From NCBI GenBank assembly GCA_900544205.1, contig UQUG01000042.1, forward strand, positions 1-16,707: DNA of 16,707 bases, given 5' to 3'. Position 1 is the stretch's first letter; every line of letters begins with the position of its first letter. This document shows, in pieces, positions 7,158-14,696 of the stretch. The notes beneath the pieces are model-generated. The model saw nothing but the letters and a program-made list of their open reading frames with translations. It made no database searches and had not been told where the DNA came from. The stretch comes from an uncultured Collinsella sp. (GTDB taxonomy: Bacteria; Actinomycetota; Coriobacteriia; Coriobacteriales; Coriobacteriaceae). Made by a program: the position numbers and the translations under genes.

Positions 7158-8522
7158 ATGGCGATCACGCCCGCAGAAATCGCGGAAACCCGCGGCATGG
7201 TTGAGGAACAGAACCTCGACATCAGGACCATCACCATGGGTGTTTCGCTCATGGGTTGCGGTGACGAGAACCTCGACCGCATGTGCACGAAGATCTACGA
7301 CCACGTGACGCACACGGCTGAGCATCTGGTCGAGACCGCCGAGAACCTCGAGCGCGAGTACGGTATCCCCATCGTCAACAAGCGCGTTTCCGTCACCCCG
7401 GTGGCGCAGATCGCCGCATGCTGCAAGGATGAGGACCTCACCCCCATCGCGCATGCCCTCGACCGCGCGGCCGAGACGCTCGGCATCGACTACCTGGGCG
7501 GCTTCTCCGCACTCGTCCAGAAGGGCATCGGCGACGCCGACCGCCGCGTCATCCAGTCCATCCCCCAGGCGCTCGCCACCACGAGCCGCGTCTGCTCCAG
7601 CGTCAACGTCGCCAGCCTGCGCGCCGGCATCAACATGGACGCCGTGCTCATGGCCGCCCAGACCATCATCGACGCTGCCAAGCTCACGGCCGACCAGGAT
7701 TCCGTTGGCGCCTCCAAGTTCGTCTGCTTCGCCAATATGGTCGAGGACTCCCCGTTTATGGCGGGCGCTGTCCACGGCGGTGGCGAGGCCGACGCCGTCA
7801 TCAACGTTGGCGTCTCGGGCCCCGGCGTTATGGCCGCGGCTCTGGAGAAGCTGCCCGACTCCGCCTCGATGATGGAGGTCGCCGAGAAAATCAAGCAGAC
7901 CGCCTTTAAGATCACCCGCGCCGGCGAGCTCATGAGCCGCGAGGCCGCCCATCGCCTGGGTGTCGAGAAGGGTATCGTCGACCTGTCGCTGGCTCCTACG
8001 CCTGCCATCGGCGACTCCGTTGCCCGCATCCTCGAGATCATCGGCGTGGGCACCTGCGGCGGCCCGGGCACGACCTGCGCGCTCGCCATGCTCAACGACG
8101 CCGTCAAGAAGGGCGGCGTCATGGCCAGCTCCAGCGTGGGCGGTCTCTCCGGCGCCTTTATCCCCGTGTCCGAGGACGCCGGCATGATCGCCGCCGTCGA
8201 GGCCGGTGCGCTTTCGCTCGAGAAGCTCGAGGCCATGACCTGTGTGTGCTCCGTCGGCCTGGACATGATCGCCATCCCCGGCGACACCCCGGTCGAGACC
8301 ATCGCTGGCATCATCGCCGACGAGATGGCCATCGGCGTCATCAACAACAAGACCACGGCCGTCCGCGTGATTCCTGCCATCGGCAAGGGCGTGGGTGACT
8401 GCGTCGAGTACGGCGGCCTGTTTGGCCGTGCGCCCATCATGCCGGTGAACCCCAACGCCGGCACCGTGCTTGCCCATCGCGGTGGACGCTTCCCGGCGCC
8501 GCTGAACTCGCTGAAGAACTAG
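7158..8522 (+). CDS. UPF0210 / DUF711 family protein (so-called PFL family), function unknown
   Basis: 454 residues, the normal length for this family. Recognisable conserved stretches are ITMGVSLMGCGDENLDR near the N terminus and GTCGGPGTTCALAMLNDAV, VGGLSGAFIPVSEDAGMI, VCSVGLDMIAIPGDTP and GLFGRAPIMPVN in the C-terminal half. Database names that link it to pyruvate formate-lyase reflect fold resemblance; I see no glycyl-radical motif and no activating enzyme nearby, so enzymatic activity should not be assumed. In many Gram-positive genomes the family gene follows a small ACT-domain gene (UPF0237), but none is present here. The ATG at 7158 is supported by AGGAG (7146-7150). An in-frame ATG at 7101 lies inside the upstream inverted repeat and has no ribosome binding site. 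It is likely transcribed separately from metH. No signal peptide or membrane segment is seen. Confidence 0.9.
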   Translation: MAITPAEIAETRGMVEEQNLDIRTITMGVSLMGCGDENLDRMCTKIYDHVTHTAEHLVETAENLEREYGIPIVNKRVSVTPVAQIAACCKDEDLTPIAHALDRAAETLGIDYLGGFSALVQKGIGDADRRVIQSIPQALATTSRVCSSVNVASLRAGINMDAVLMAAQTIIDAAKLTADQDSVGASKFVCFANMVEDSPFMAGAVHGGGEADAVINVGVSGPGVMAAALEKLPDSASMMEVAEKIKQTAFKITRAGELMSREAAHRLGVEKGIVDLSLAPTPAIGDSVARILEIIGVGTCGGPGTTCALAMLNDAVKKGGVMASSSVGGLSGAFIPVSEDAGMIAAVEAGALSLEKLEAMTCVCSVGLDMIAIPGDTPVETIAGIIADEMAIGVINNKTTAVRVIPAIGKGVGDCVEYGGLFGRAPIMPVNPNAGTVLAHRGGRFPAPLNSLKN

Positions 8523-8540
8523 CCTAGGGATACGAGGCGA

Positions 8541-8682
8541 GGAGCCCCGCCGCCGGGCGGCAGACATATAAGGTCGCCTGCTCGGACAGTCCTGACTCGC
8601 ACGGAGAGCACATTAAGTGCTCTCCGGCTCGTGCGGAACTCGCGATCGACCTTATATGTCTGCCGCCCGGCGGCGGGGCTCC
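8541..8682. repeat. Giant hairpin: perfect 36-base inverted arms with an inner 10-bp stem
   Basis: The left arm (8541-8576) begins GGAGCCCCGC and ends TATAAGGTCG. The right arm (8647-8682) is its exact inverse complement over all 36 bases. The 70-base centre contains a second perfect stem, CGGAGAGCAC (8602-8611) and GTGCTCTCCG (8617-8626), around the loop ATTAA. The arms also contain a self-complementary CCGCCGGGCGG core. No T run follows on either strand, so it is not an ordinary intrinsic terminator. No transposase lies beside it. It begins 19 bases after the stop of the UPF0210 gene and ends before the methyltransferase promoter. Possible identities are a non-autonomous mobile palindrome (MITE- or BIME-like), a structured RNA or a Rho-blocking or mRNA-stabilising 3' end. 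Confidence 0.85.
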
Positions 8683-8765
8683 CGCACATCTCAACCTTGG
8701 CTGGGTTCTGGCTCAGTGGCAGTCGCTTCGCTTCTGCCCGCCTTGGTTGGTGTGGCGGTTTGGCG

Positions 8766-8794
8766 TTGGAACGGTTCTTTTTCTGATATATGCT
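8766..8794 (+). promoter_or_regulatory. Candidate promoter of the methyltransferase gene
   Basis: TTGGAA (8766-8771) and TATGCT (8789-8794), spaced by 17 bases, give four or five matches to each consensus hexamer. Transcription would start near 8801, about 50 bases before the chosen GTG start. This also argues against translation starting at the ATG at 8790, which lies in the -10 box. Confidence 0.4.
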
Positions 8795-8836
8795 GGTTGC
8801 GGCTCTTCTTTTGGGAGGAGTCACTTTTTTGTTGTT

Positions 8837-8842
8837 AGGAGG
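8837..8842 (+). promoter_or_regulatory. Ribosome binding site that decides a GTG start
   Basis: AGGAGG, a full Shine-Dalgarno core, lies 7 bases before the GTG at 8850. It selects that GTG over the in-frame ATG at 8790, which would add 20 residues from a T-rich leader. Confidence 0.8.
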
Positions 8843-8849
8843 TTGGCCC

Positions 8850-9737
8850 GTGGCTGATGGGGAGAATCGTTCTGAGCTGCTTTCCACAGATTGGAATCTG
8901 GAGTGGATGCAGATGCAGGCTGATCGGCGGCGGGCTGATGATTCTTTTGAATGGGATAGGCGGGCTCGGCATTTTCGGCCGTTGGAGACTGCCCCATATG
9001 CCCGGGACTTTATCAAGCTGTTGGCGTTAAAGCCTGGTGAATCCGTGCTCGATATGGGGTGTGGAGCTGGGTCGATTGCCATTCCGCTTGCTCAGGCTGG
9101 GCATCCTGTGATTGCAGCCGACTTTTCCCCTGCTATGTTGGGCACGCTTGATGCTGGCATTGAGTACTATGGGCTCGAGGATCGCATTACGCCGCTTGAG
9201 CTTGCTTGGGATGATGACTGGGATTTGGTTGGACCGGTCGCGAAAGCGGTAGATGTTGCCTTTGCCAGTCGCTCTGTCACCACGACCAACCTAAAAGGCG
9301 CGCTTGCTAAGCTTGATCAAACGGCTCGTCGGCGTTGTGCTGTCACGATGGTCGCCAACTCCAGCCCACGCTATGACCTGCACCTAATGAACGCCATCGG
9401 TGCCTCGGTTACCTGCAGTAATGGCTTTGTGTATGCCTTTAATATCCTCATTCAGATGGGTGCCCTGCCGCAGGTTACGTACTTTGAATCGCCTCGTCGC
9501 GATACCTTCGATAGCCTTGAGGCGGGCGTGGCGGACTTCTCCCGCATGCTCGAGCACGGTAACGAGGATAAGATCGACCGTCTGCGCGTCTACGTCGCTC
9601 AGCATATGATTGAAAATCCCCATGCCGGCGAGCCAGGGTCCAAGGGCGTGCCGCAGGGGCGCTACATGCTCGACCACGTCCGCAAGGTCCGTTGGGCGTT
9701 TATTGCATGGGAGCCGGTCTCTTCGAGCCGTCCATAG
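8850..9737 (+). CDS. Class I SAM-dependent methyltransferase
   Basis: A 295-residue soluble protein with a Rossmann methyltransferase fold. Motif I is SVLDMGCGAGSIAIPLA (65-81) and binds SAM. An acidic residue at the end of strand 2, D91 in IAADFS, would hold the ribose hydroxyls. The substrate cannot be told from the sequence. The N-terminal stretch WNLEWMQMQADRRR and the tryptophan-rich WDDDWD segment (120-125) may form the substrate side. Translation starts at GTG with a strong AGGAGG. The first roughly 130 codons use T and G in third positions (GCT, GAT, CGG, TTG, GGG) far more than metH or the UPF0210 gene, which are C-rich there. The second half moves back toward the local pattern. This may mean recent acquisition or weak expression. 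It is probably a single-gene unit between the giant hairpin and yhbY. Confidence 0.85.
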   Translation: MADGENRSELLSTDWNLEWMQMQADRRRADDSFEWDRRARHFRPLETAPYARDFIKLLALKPGESVLDMGCGAGSIAIPLAQAGHPVIAADFSPAMLGTLDAGIEYYGLEDRITPLELAWDDDWDLVGPVAKAVDVAFASRSVTTTNLKGALAKLDQTARRRCAVTMVANSSPRYDLHLMNAIGASVTCSNGFVYAFNILIQMGALPQVTYFESPRRDTFDSLEAGVADFSRMLEHGNEDKIDRLRVYVAQHMIENPHAGEPGSKGVPQGRYMLDHVRKVRWAFIAWEPVSSSRP

Positions 9738-9918
9738 ACCGCTTTCGGCCGCCGTACACGTCCGCCTGCAACCCGCGTTGTTCTCCCGTTCGGCATCCGC
9801 ATTCTTTGCGAACTGGGCAAACGCGCTCCACACCGCGCCGTTCCTGCGCTATCGTGGGACAGCTCACGTAGATTAAGGCCCCGTCGCGGGGCGCCCCATA
9901 CATAGAAAGCGAGAACCC
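9738..9918. other. Gene-free spacer before yhbY
   Basis: No gene is visible. A compact hairpin, GCCCCG (9878-9883) and CGGGGC (9887-9892) with a TCG loop, lies about 26 bases ahead of the yhbY start in its untranslated leader and has no T run. TAGATT at 9869-9874 is a weak possible -10 box without a recognisable -35. Confidence 0.4.
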
Positions 9919-10218
9919 ATGGCACTGACAGGAGCACAGGTCAAGCAGCTTCGCAGCATGGCCCATCACCTCAACCCCGCCATCATCATCGGTAAGTCCG
10001 ATGTCAACGAGGGCACCGTCGAGCAGACGGTCGCCTACCTGGAGAAGCACGAGCTCGTTAAGTGCTCCGTGCTCGATGGCTCCAGTCTTTCCGCCCGCGA
10101 GGCCGCCGAAGAGCTCGCTGAGCGTTGCCACGCCGAGGTCGTCCAGGTCATCGGCCGCAAGTTCTCGCTGTATCGCGAGTCCTCGCGCAAGGACATTGAG
10201 AAGATCAAGCTCGTCTAA
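9919..10218 (+). CDS. yhbY: YhbY-family RNA-binding protein (CRM domain)
   Basis: A 99-residue single-domain CRM protein. Family members associate with pre-50S ribosomal particles and are thought to help large-subunit assembly. The CRM signatures are seen: GKSDVNEGTVEQ (25-36, the conserved GKxG-like RNA-binding loop) and VQVIGRKFSLYR (75-86, the GxxxxLYR end of the fold). The protein covers the whole usual length with no extension. The start ATG is the only sensible one, although its Shine-Dalgarno (GCGAGAA region) is weak. It is not placed beside obg or nadD as in many Gram-positive genomes. It ends just before an intrinsic terminator and faces a convergent regulator gene. Confidence 0.93.
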   Translation: MALTGAQVKQLRSMAHHLNPAIIIGKSDVNEGTVEQTVAYLEKHELVKCSVLDGSSLSAREAAEELAERCHAEVVQVIGRKFSLYRESSRKDIEKIKLV

Positions 10219-10255
10219 GAGCCAATGATCCGGCGAGCGAACACATAGCAAGCTT

Positions 10256-10289
10256 ACGGGTGCCCAAGTACTTCGGACGCCCGTTTTTT
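10256..10289 (+). terminator. Intrinsic terminator of yhbY
   Basis: ACGGGTGCCC (10256-10265) pairs with GGACGCCCGT (10275-10284), with one G-U pair and one mismatch, around a 9-base loop. TTTTTT follows at 10284-10289. The T run overlaps the stop codon of the convergent regulator gene (10288-10290). On the minus strand no T run follows the stem, so only yhbY is served as an intrinsic terminator. Confidence 0.88.
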
Positions 10290-13287
10290 ATCGCTCGACC
10301 AGCACGCGATTGAGCCGCCCCTCCACCAAGCGCTCGTATAGACGCCGCGTCTCGGGCTCGGGCACGCCATTGACCTGCTCCCTCAGATGATGCATATGCC
10401 CGCTGTACAGCTCGACGATATCGCGCCGCCGCCCCGCCGCACTGTAGACGCGCATGGCGCAGCGCACCATATCCTCACGCGCCGTCTCTTGCCGCAGCCC
10501 CGACTCCACCAGCCATACCGCCGACTGCAGGTCGTTTTCTTCTAGGGCGGCATTCGCGCCCCGAATCATGCAGTCGATATACTTCGATTCCATAATGCGT
10601 CGCATACGCAAAAAGTAGGTGGGGTTACAGCCATTGGGCACATACAGCGGTCCGGCATAAAGTTGCTCAATCTTAAGGCACAACTCGACCAGATGGGGCC
10701 CGCGCGCACCCGTGCGATTTCCCAAAACCTCGCGGCTTATCTGGTCAAACAGCCGTACATCGGTCTTGACGTAGTCACCGTTGAGTCCGATGCATTCATT
10801 TTGGATGAGCACACACGACTTGCCATCCGGCGTCGGTCCCAAAGCCGACCGCAAGCGCGATATCGTCGAGTACAGGTTGTTGCGGGCGCTATTGAACTCG
10901 GCATGGGGCCACAACTCCATGGCCAGCGTCTCACGATCGACGAGCGCATCCATGCCCAGCGCAAGCCGCTCGGCAAGTGTCGCCGCCTTCTTGCGGCGCC
11001 ACATTTTGTCCGTGATGGGAAACCCGTCGCGCTCGGCGCGAAACGCGCCAAACATGCGAATCTCGATATGGTCGATGGTATCAACGGCTTCAACCTCGCC
11101 GGCCTGGAACAGGCGCTCGCCCTCCCCTTCCAAATCGTCGCGCAGCGAGTACCGCGACAGCTCGCGCACGGGAAGCTTCTTGCGAATCCTGGTCGCCGGC
11201 TCGCCCAGACAATGCATGGCAAGGCGCGCAAAGAGCCGATACGATGGCTCTAGAATCCCCGCGCGATTCATGGACATCCAGGCCGCAAGGTCGCTGTCTC
11301 GGCCCGCACAGGCCAAATGCAGCGCCACCATCCAGGCTTCTGCGCCACCAACCTGCGTCTGGCTTATATCGAGCAACTCCGCTTCCTCGCGTACCGAAAC
11401 CATCGAAGTGTTACGCAGATATGCCGCGCGCTCCAGCAGCAATGCGTTATCGCGCATGTACGCAATCGACTCCTCGGCAAGTTTGAGCACTTGGACCGCA
11501 CGGAACTTTGCATTAACCGGCCGTCCCTCTGCCAGCGACTGCCAGCCTTCTAGCAACAGGCCAAACAGCTGAATCTGGTTGTCGCGCATGCGCACGGCAA
11601 AACGATCGAGCTCGTTGAATGCCGCGTCGTCGGTTACCGGCAAGCCGGAAAGGAGCCGCCGTGCCGCCAACACCATGCGCACCCAGATAGCCATCGCCTT
11701 AAGCCCACGTACGTCGAGCGCCTCCCGCACCACCGTCATCTCGTCGTCGCGCTCGTCGGTTCCCGTAAACGACCCGTCAAAGAGCTCCACCAGCATGCTA
11801 TCGGCCCGTATAACAATCCCCGCGATGTCGAGCTCACAGTCGTAGGCCTTGCTCGTTTTGAGCTGCTGTAGAACGCCGCCGTCATCTCCCCGCTCGGTCA
11901 GGCAGCGCTTGACCTCGATATGCGCAGACAACATATCGAGTGCGGTATGGGATGTCTCGATTTCTGGCACGGCCAGGTTCGTAGGAAGCCCAAGCCCGTT
12001 GTCCCCATAGCAAACAGCCGTCAGTGTCTGGGCCACCCTCCATGAAACAGGGTCTATTTCGCAGGCCGCCCGTTCGCCCCCGCGCTCGATAACCGATGCC
12101 ATATAGCGAGCAAGCTTTGTATTGGACACGCTGACAGCTGCCAGATATACGCCAAGCGCCTCGGCAGGCGTTGGCTCTGGAGCCGGATCCTCGGCATCGA
12201 TCGTGCCCAGCGCTGCTCGGCAGATATCGGCCCCGTGCCCCGTCAGAGCCAGATCGACCCCATACTGCCCAGCAAGTTCAAGGACCGCATCACGGTCCAA
12301 AAAGGCGTCCGCCAGGCCCATCGCCGCATCGCATCGGCCCGCCTTAAGCAAAATCCGGGCCGCCCTCGGAACAAGTTCGGGGCGAACCTCGGCCACCAAC
12401 TTACGCAAGCGCAAGCGTCCGTTATCCTCCGTGCCCAGACACGTAAAACTCCGCTCGGCGGGGTCCAAGCCAAAGATCGGGTAGTCGCGTACGAAGTAGG
12501 ACTGGTCGGCCATCGATAGCCTCACCCCGCAAGCCTCGAGTTCTGCGATATTGCCCTCGCCCATTAAAATCATGAGACATGCCACGCAAAACAGCGCATT
12601 ATTGTCGAGCGAAGCCAGATCGACAAGTGCCGCGCCATATACGTTGACAATCTCGTTTTCGAGCAGACCGGCTACGTCGCCTTGGCCATACAGACCCGTC
12701 TGCAATGCCGAGACGAGCTCGGGCACACCCTGCGTGAGCTGATAAAAGTCGAGCGATGTGCTGATCGAAAACGCCGATGCCCACGCCGAATACTCATAGG
12801 CATGCACCTTGAGCATCTGCGCATTGATCTTAACCGAATCGCCCAGCCCATGAATCAGCTGACGATTTGAAGGACGGCAGGAGATAAAGACCCCTACCCC
12901 CATGGCGCGCAGGCCGCGAATCCTGTCGATGAAGTCTTCGGTATCGTGCTGATCGAGGTTTGGCACATTATCAATCGCAATCAGGGAGTGCGGTTTGTCT
13001 TTGAGTTCTTCGGTGACCACCTCGAGCTGCATAAACACCTCGCGCCCAGTGGCGCGATCGGCCTCGATAATCCGCACGGGACCTCGCGTCGGGTCGCATT
13101 TAACCTCATGGGTGTACTGCAGCAGCACCGAGGTCTTCCCAAACCCGTCAGGCGCATAGAGAACCACGATGCCGGCCTTTCGGCCCTTGGCGAGAAGCTC
13201 ATTCATCAAGCGTTCGCGTCGCACCATATAGCCACCGCCCAGCGGCATCAGCTCGAGGTCGTCTATACCGCTCAAATCGTTTACCAT
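10288..13287 (-). CDS. Large STAND-ATPase transcriptional regulator with C-terminal winged helix and BTAD domain
   Basis: A 999-residue cytoplasmic signal-integrating regulator. The N terminus carries a P-loop ATPase of the MalT/STAND type: Walker A APDGFGKT (45-52), Walker B LIAID (102-106) and a sensor-like ISCRPS (135-140). A long helical middle (about 250-735) looks like a repeat or sensor platform. An OmpR-like winged helix follows at about 741-838, including KMWRRKKAATLAERLAL and NNLYSTISRLRSALG, and then a BTAD helical domain at about 845-990. In SARP regulators the winged helix and BTAD pair usually lies at the N terminus, so the order is reversed here. TGAGGAG lies 5 bases before the ATG. 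The target is unknown; a 7+7 inverted repeat sits just upstream of the start. There is no convincing terminator on its own strand. It lies downstream of nagB on the same strand, but the nagB terminator and 400 bases separate them. Confidence 0.88.
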   Translation of the reverse strand: MVNDLSGIDDLELMPLGGGYMVRRERLMNELLAKGRKAGIVVLYAPDGFGKTSVLLQYTHEVKCDPTRGPVRIIEADRATGREVFMQLEVVTEELKDKPHSLIAIDNVPNLDQHDTEDFIDRIRGLRAMGVGVFISCRPSNRQLIHGLGDSVKINAQMLKVHAYEYSAWASAFSISTSLDFYQLTQGVPELVSALQTGLYGQGDVAGLLENEIVNVYGAALVDLASLDNNALFCVACLMILMGEGNIAELEACGVRLSMADQSYFVRDYPIFGLDPAERSFTCLGTEDNGRLRLRKLVAEVRPELVPRAARILLKAGRCDAAMGLADAFLDRDAVLELAGQYGVDLALTGHGADICRAALGTIDAEDPAPEPTPAEALGVYLAAVSVSNTKLARYMASVIERGGERAACEIDPVSWRVAQTLTAVCYGDNGLGLPTNLAVPEIETSHTALDMLSAHIEVKRCLTERGDDGGVLQQLKTSKAYDCELDIAGIVIRADSMLVELFDGSFTGTDERDDEMTVVREALDVRGLKAMAIWVRMVLAARRLLSGLPVTDDAAFNELDRFAVRMRDNQIQLFGLLLEGWQSLAEGRPVNAKFRAVQVLKLAEESIAYMRDNALLLERAAYLRNTSMVSVREEAELLDISQTQVGGAEAWMVALHLACAGRDSDLAAWMSMNRAGILEPSYRLFARLAMHCLGEPATRIRKKLPVRELSRYSLRDDLEGEGERLFQAGEVEAVDTIDHIEIRMFGAFRAERDGFPITDKMWRRKKAATLAERLALGMDALVDRETLAMELWPHAEFNSARNNLYSTISRLRSALGPTPDGKSCVLIQNECIGLNGDYVKTDVRLFDQISREVLGNRTGARGPHLVELCLKIEQLYAGPLYVPNGCNPTYFLRMRRIMESKYIDCMIRGANAALEENDLQSAVWLVESGLRQETAREDMVRCAMRVYSAAGRRRDIVELYSGHMHHLREQVNGVPEPETRRLYERLVEGRLNRVLVER

Positions 13288-13306
13288 GCCCGCTCCTCAA
13301 CTCGAC

Positions 13307-13337
13307 TGTATGGACACTGTAGCCGCAAGACCATACA
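13307..13337. promoter_or_regulatory. Inverted repeat upstream of the STAND-BTAD regulator
   Basis: TGTATGG (13307-13313) and CCATACA (13331-13337) are exact inverse complements separated by 17 bases, beginning 20 bases ahead of the regulator's start codon. Its size and position would suit an operator for autoregulation, but this is inference. Confidence 0.4.
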
Positions 13338-13675
13338 AGCCGCGCTATGAATAGAGCGACCTTGTGTTTTAGGTTGTCTTTTGGTACGCAAGCGGCAAGT
13401 TTTTGTACAGCGAGGGCCGATTGTTATTAATCCCCCGACTAATCGGTCTTTAAGCAGGTAAATGAGCTTGTCAGCTTGTCCCATCTAAGCGGCAGTGTAA
13501 CGCAAATGAACAAGGTTCAGCTATGTCATTCAACTCGCCTAGCACCCGCTACCGTCTACGACCTTTTAGTGGCATTTTTGCATAGAATCTGGTATGGAAT
13601 GAATCAAGCTGTTGGGCATCCGGCATTCGTCAAGCTTGCGGCAAGATTTTGGTCAAGCGGGCGGACAGGGATAGC
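13338..13675. other. Gene-free intergenic region between the regulator and nagB
   Basis: No gene is supported. The region is richer in A and T than the flanking genes and must hold the regulator's promoter; no consensus promoter is obvious on the minus strand. Small structures seen are an inverted pair CCGATT (13417-13422) and AATCGG (13441-13446), an exact 8-base tandem repeat AGCTTGTC (13465-13480) and a plus-strand TAGAAT (13583-13588) with no gene behind it. A plus-strand open frame from 13476 runs antisense into nagB and looks accidental. Confidence 0.45.
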
Positions 13676-13701
13676 AAAAAGGCCCCCGCAAAGCGGAGGC
13701 C
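13676..13701 (-). terminator. Intrinsic terminator of nagB
   Basis: Read on the minus strand, GGCCTCCGC and GCGGGGGCC (13681-13701) form a 9-pair stem with one mismatch and a TTT loop, followed by TTTTT (13676-13680). It lies about 35 bases past the nagB stop codon. Confidence 0.9.
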
Positions 13702-13735
13702 TTAGGCAAGGCTATGTCGAGGTGCAGGATTCGCG

Positions 13736-14464
13736 CTACTCGCAGAGCGAAAGGGCGGCCTCGTCGGCAACGACAACGCAGTTGGTGTGCAGCTGCAGGA
13801 TCGAAGCCGGGCACGCGGGCGTAACCGGACCATAGCACATGTCATGCACGGCCTGAGCCTTGGCCTCGCCGTTGGCGACGACCAGGATCATGCGGGCATA
13901 CATGATGGTCTGGGTACCCATGGTGTAGGCCTGACGGGGGACGTCGTCGATGCTGTCGAACAGGCGGCTGTTGGCCTGAATGGTGCTCTCGGTGAGGTCG
14001 ACGCAGTGCGTGCCCTTGGAGAAGTGGTCATCGGGCTCGTTGAAGCCGATGTGGCCGTTGTTGCCAATGCCGAGCAGCTGCAGATCCGGGTAACCGGCGG
14101 CGGCGACGATCTTGTCGTACTCAGAGCAGGCAGCGGCGGCGTCGGGGTTGGAACCGTCGGGCACATGCGTGTTGTTCAGGTCGATGTTGATGTGATCGAA
14201 GAAGTTCTCACGCATAAAGTAGTGATAGCTCTGGGGATCGTCGTGCGAAAGGCCGCGATACTCGTCCAGGTTGTAGGTGCTGACCTCGGCAAAGTCGACG
14301 TCGCCCTTCTCGTACCAAGCAGCGAGCTGCTTGTAGGCACCGATCGGGGTGGAGCCGGTGGCAAGGCCCAGCACGCAGTCGGGCTTGAGAATAACCTGCG
14401 CCGAGATGATATTGGCTGCCTTGCGGCTCATATCCTCGTAGTCTTTAGCTTTAATAATCTTCAT
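13736..14464 (-). CDS. nagB: Glucosamine-6-phosphate deaminase (NagB)
   Basis: Converts glucosamine-6-phosphate to fructose-6-phosphate and ammonia, the last step of amino-sugar breakdown. The 242 residues match the short Gram-positive type; the E. coli allosteric enzyme has 266. Visible motifs are LGLATGSTPIGAYKQL (32-47, phosphate loop), YNLDEYRGL with catalytic D67, and GIGNNGHIGFNEP with H138 and E143. The residue matching Asp141 of the E. coli enzyme is Asn136, a variant I recall from Bacillus-type NagB, so activity is still expected. The ATG at 14462-14464 is preceded by GAAAGGA (14471-14477). An in-frame start at 14542 would add 26 residues without family similarity. It is the last of three minus-strand genes, glmM, EIIA and nagB. 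A 272-base structured spacer precedes it and its own terminator follows. Confidence 0.95.
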   Translation of the reverse strand: MKIIKAKDYEDMSRKAANIISAQVILKPDCVLGLATGSTPIGAYKQLAAWYEKGDVDFAEVSTYNLDEYRGLSHDDPQSYHYFMRENFFDHINIDLNNTHVPDGSNPDAAAACSEYDKIVAAAGYPDLQLLGIGNNGHIGFNEPDDHFSKGTHCVDLTESTIQANSRLFDSIDDVPRQAYTMGTQTIMYARMILVVANGEAKAQAVHDMCYGPVTPACPASILQLHTNCVVVADEAALSLCE

Positions 14465-14625
14465 TACGCGTCCTTTCTCGTACAAGAGAGGCAAGGCTCC
14501 CCTTACAAGCACTTGCCCGCGGCCCGCGTCGGCCGCAACCAACGTGTGCGGCCACCAGGGCGAGGTCGCGTAATGTATGTGTCTCGTGTCTAGCCGCGTC
14601 GAGGCCCCTGCCCGTCCACGGTGAC

Positions 14626-14645
14626 CCGAAGCCTTTTAGCTTCGG
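14626..14645 (-). repeat. Hairpin in the nagB leader
   Basis: CCGAAGC (14626-14632) and GCTTCGG (14639-14645) are exact inverse complements around a 6-base loop. No T run follows on the minus strand (GTCACC). It is the second strong stem after the EIIA gene. Confidence 0.5.
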
Positions 14646-14662
14646 ACAAATCCCATCTTGCC

Positions 14663-14696
14663 ACGGAGGGCGCCCTCTTTCAAGGGCGCCCTCCGT
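14663..14696 (-). terminator. 14-bp perfect stem after the EIIA gene, possible terminator
   Basis: ACGGAGGGCGCCCT (14663-14676) and AGGGCGCCCTCCGT (14683-14696) pair perfectly around CTTTCA. It lies 40 bases past the EIIA stop. The stem is far stronger than most terminators, but GGCAAG rather than a T run follows on the minus strand, so efficient intrinsic termination is doubtful. It may instead protect the 3' end of the EIIA message or be part of a regulated leader. Confidence 0.5.

Noticed and set aside
4497..8567. A 1,356-codon minus-strand open frame across metH and the UPF0210 gene
   Set aside because: It is the mirror of two well-recognised plus-strand genes and their spacer. High GC removes stop codons in this frame. 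The translation is repetitive in G, D, A and H with no family motif and no ribosome binding site.
8541..8682. Giant hairpin as an intrinsic terminator of the UPF0210 gene
   Set aside because: There is no T run after the stem on either strand, and the stem is much longer than usual terminators.
8790..8849. Upstream ATG start giving the methyltransferase a hydrophobic 20-residue N terminus
   Set aside because: The apparent signal-like peptide comes from T-rich leader DNA over a likely -10 box. AGGAGG followed by GTG at 8850 is a far better start, and a cytosolic methyltransferase needs no signal.
13476..13835. A 119-codon plus-strand open frame between the regulator and nagB
   Set aside because: It runs through the nagB terminator and antisense into nagB, with no ribosome binding site or family motif.
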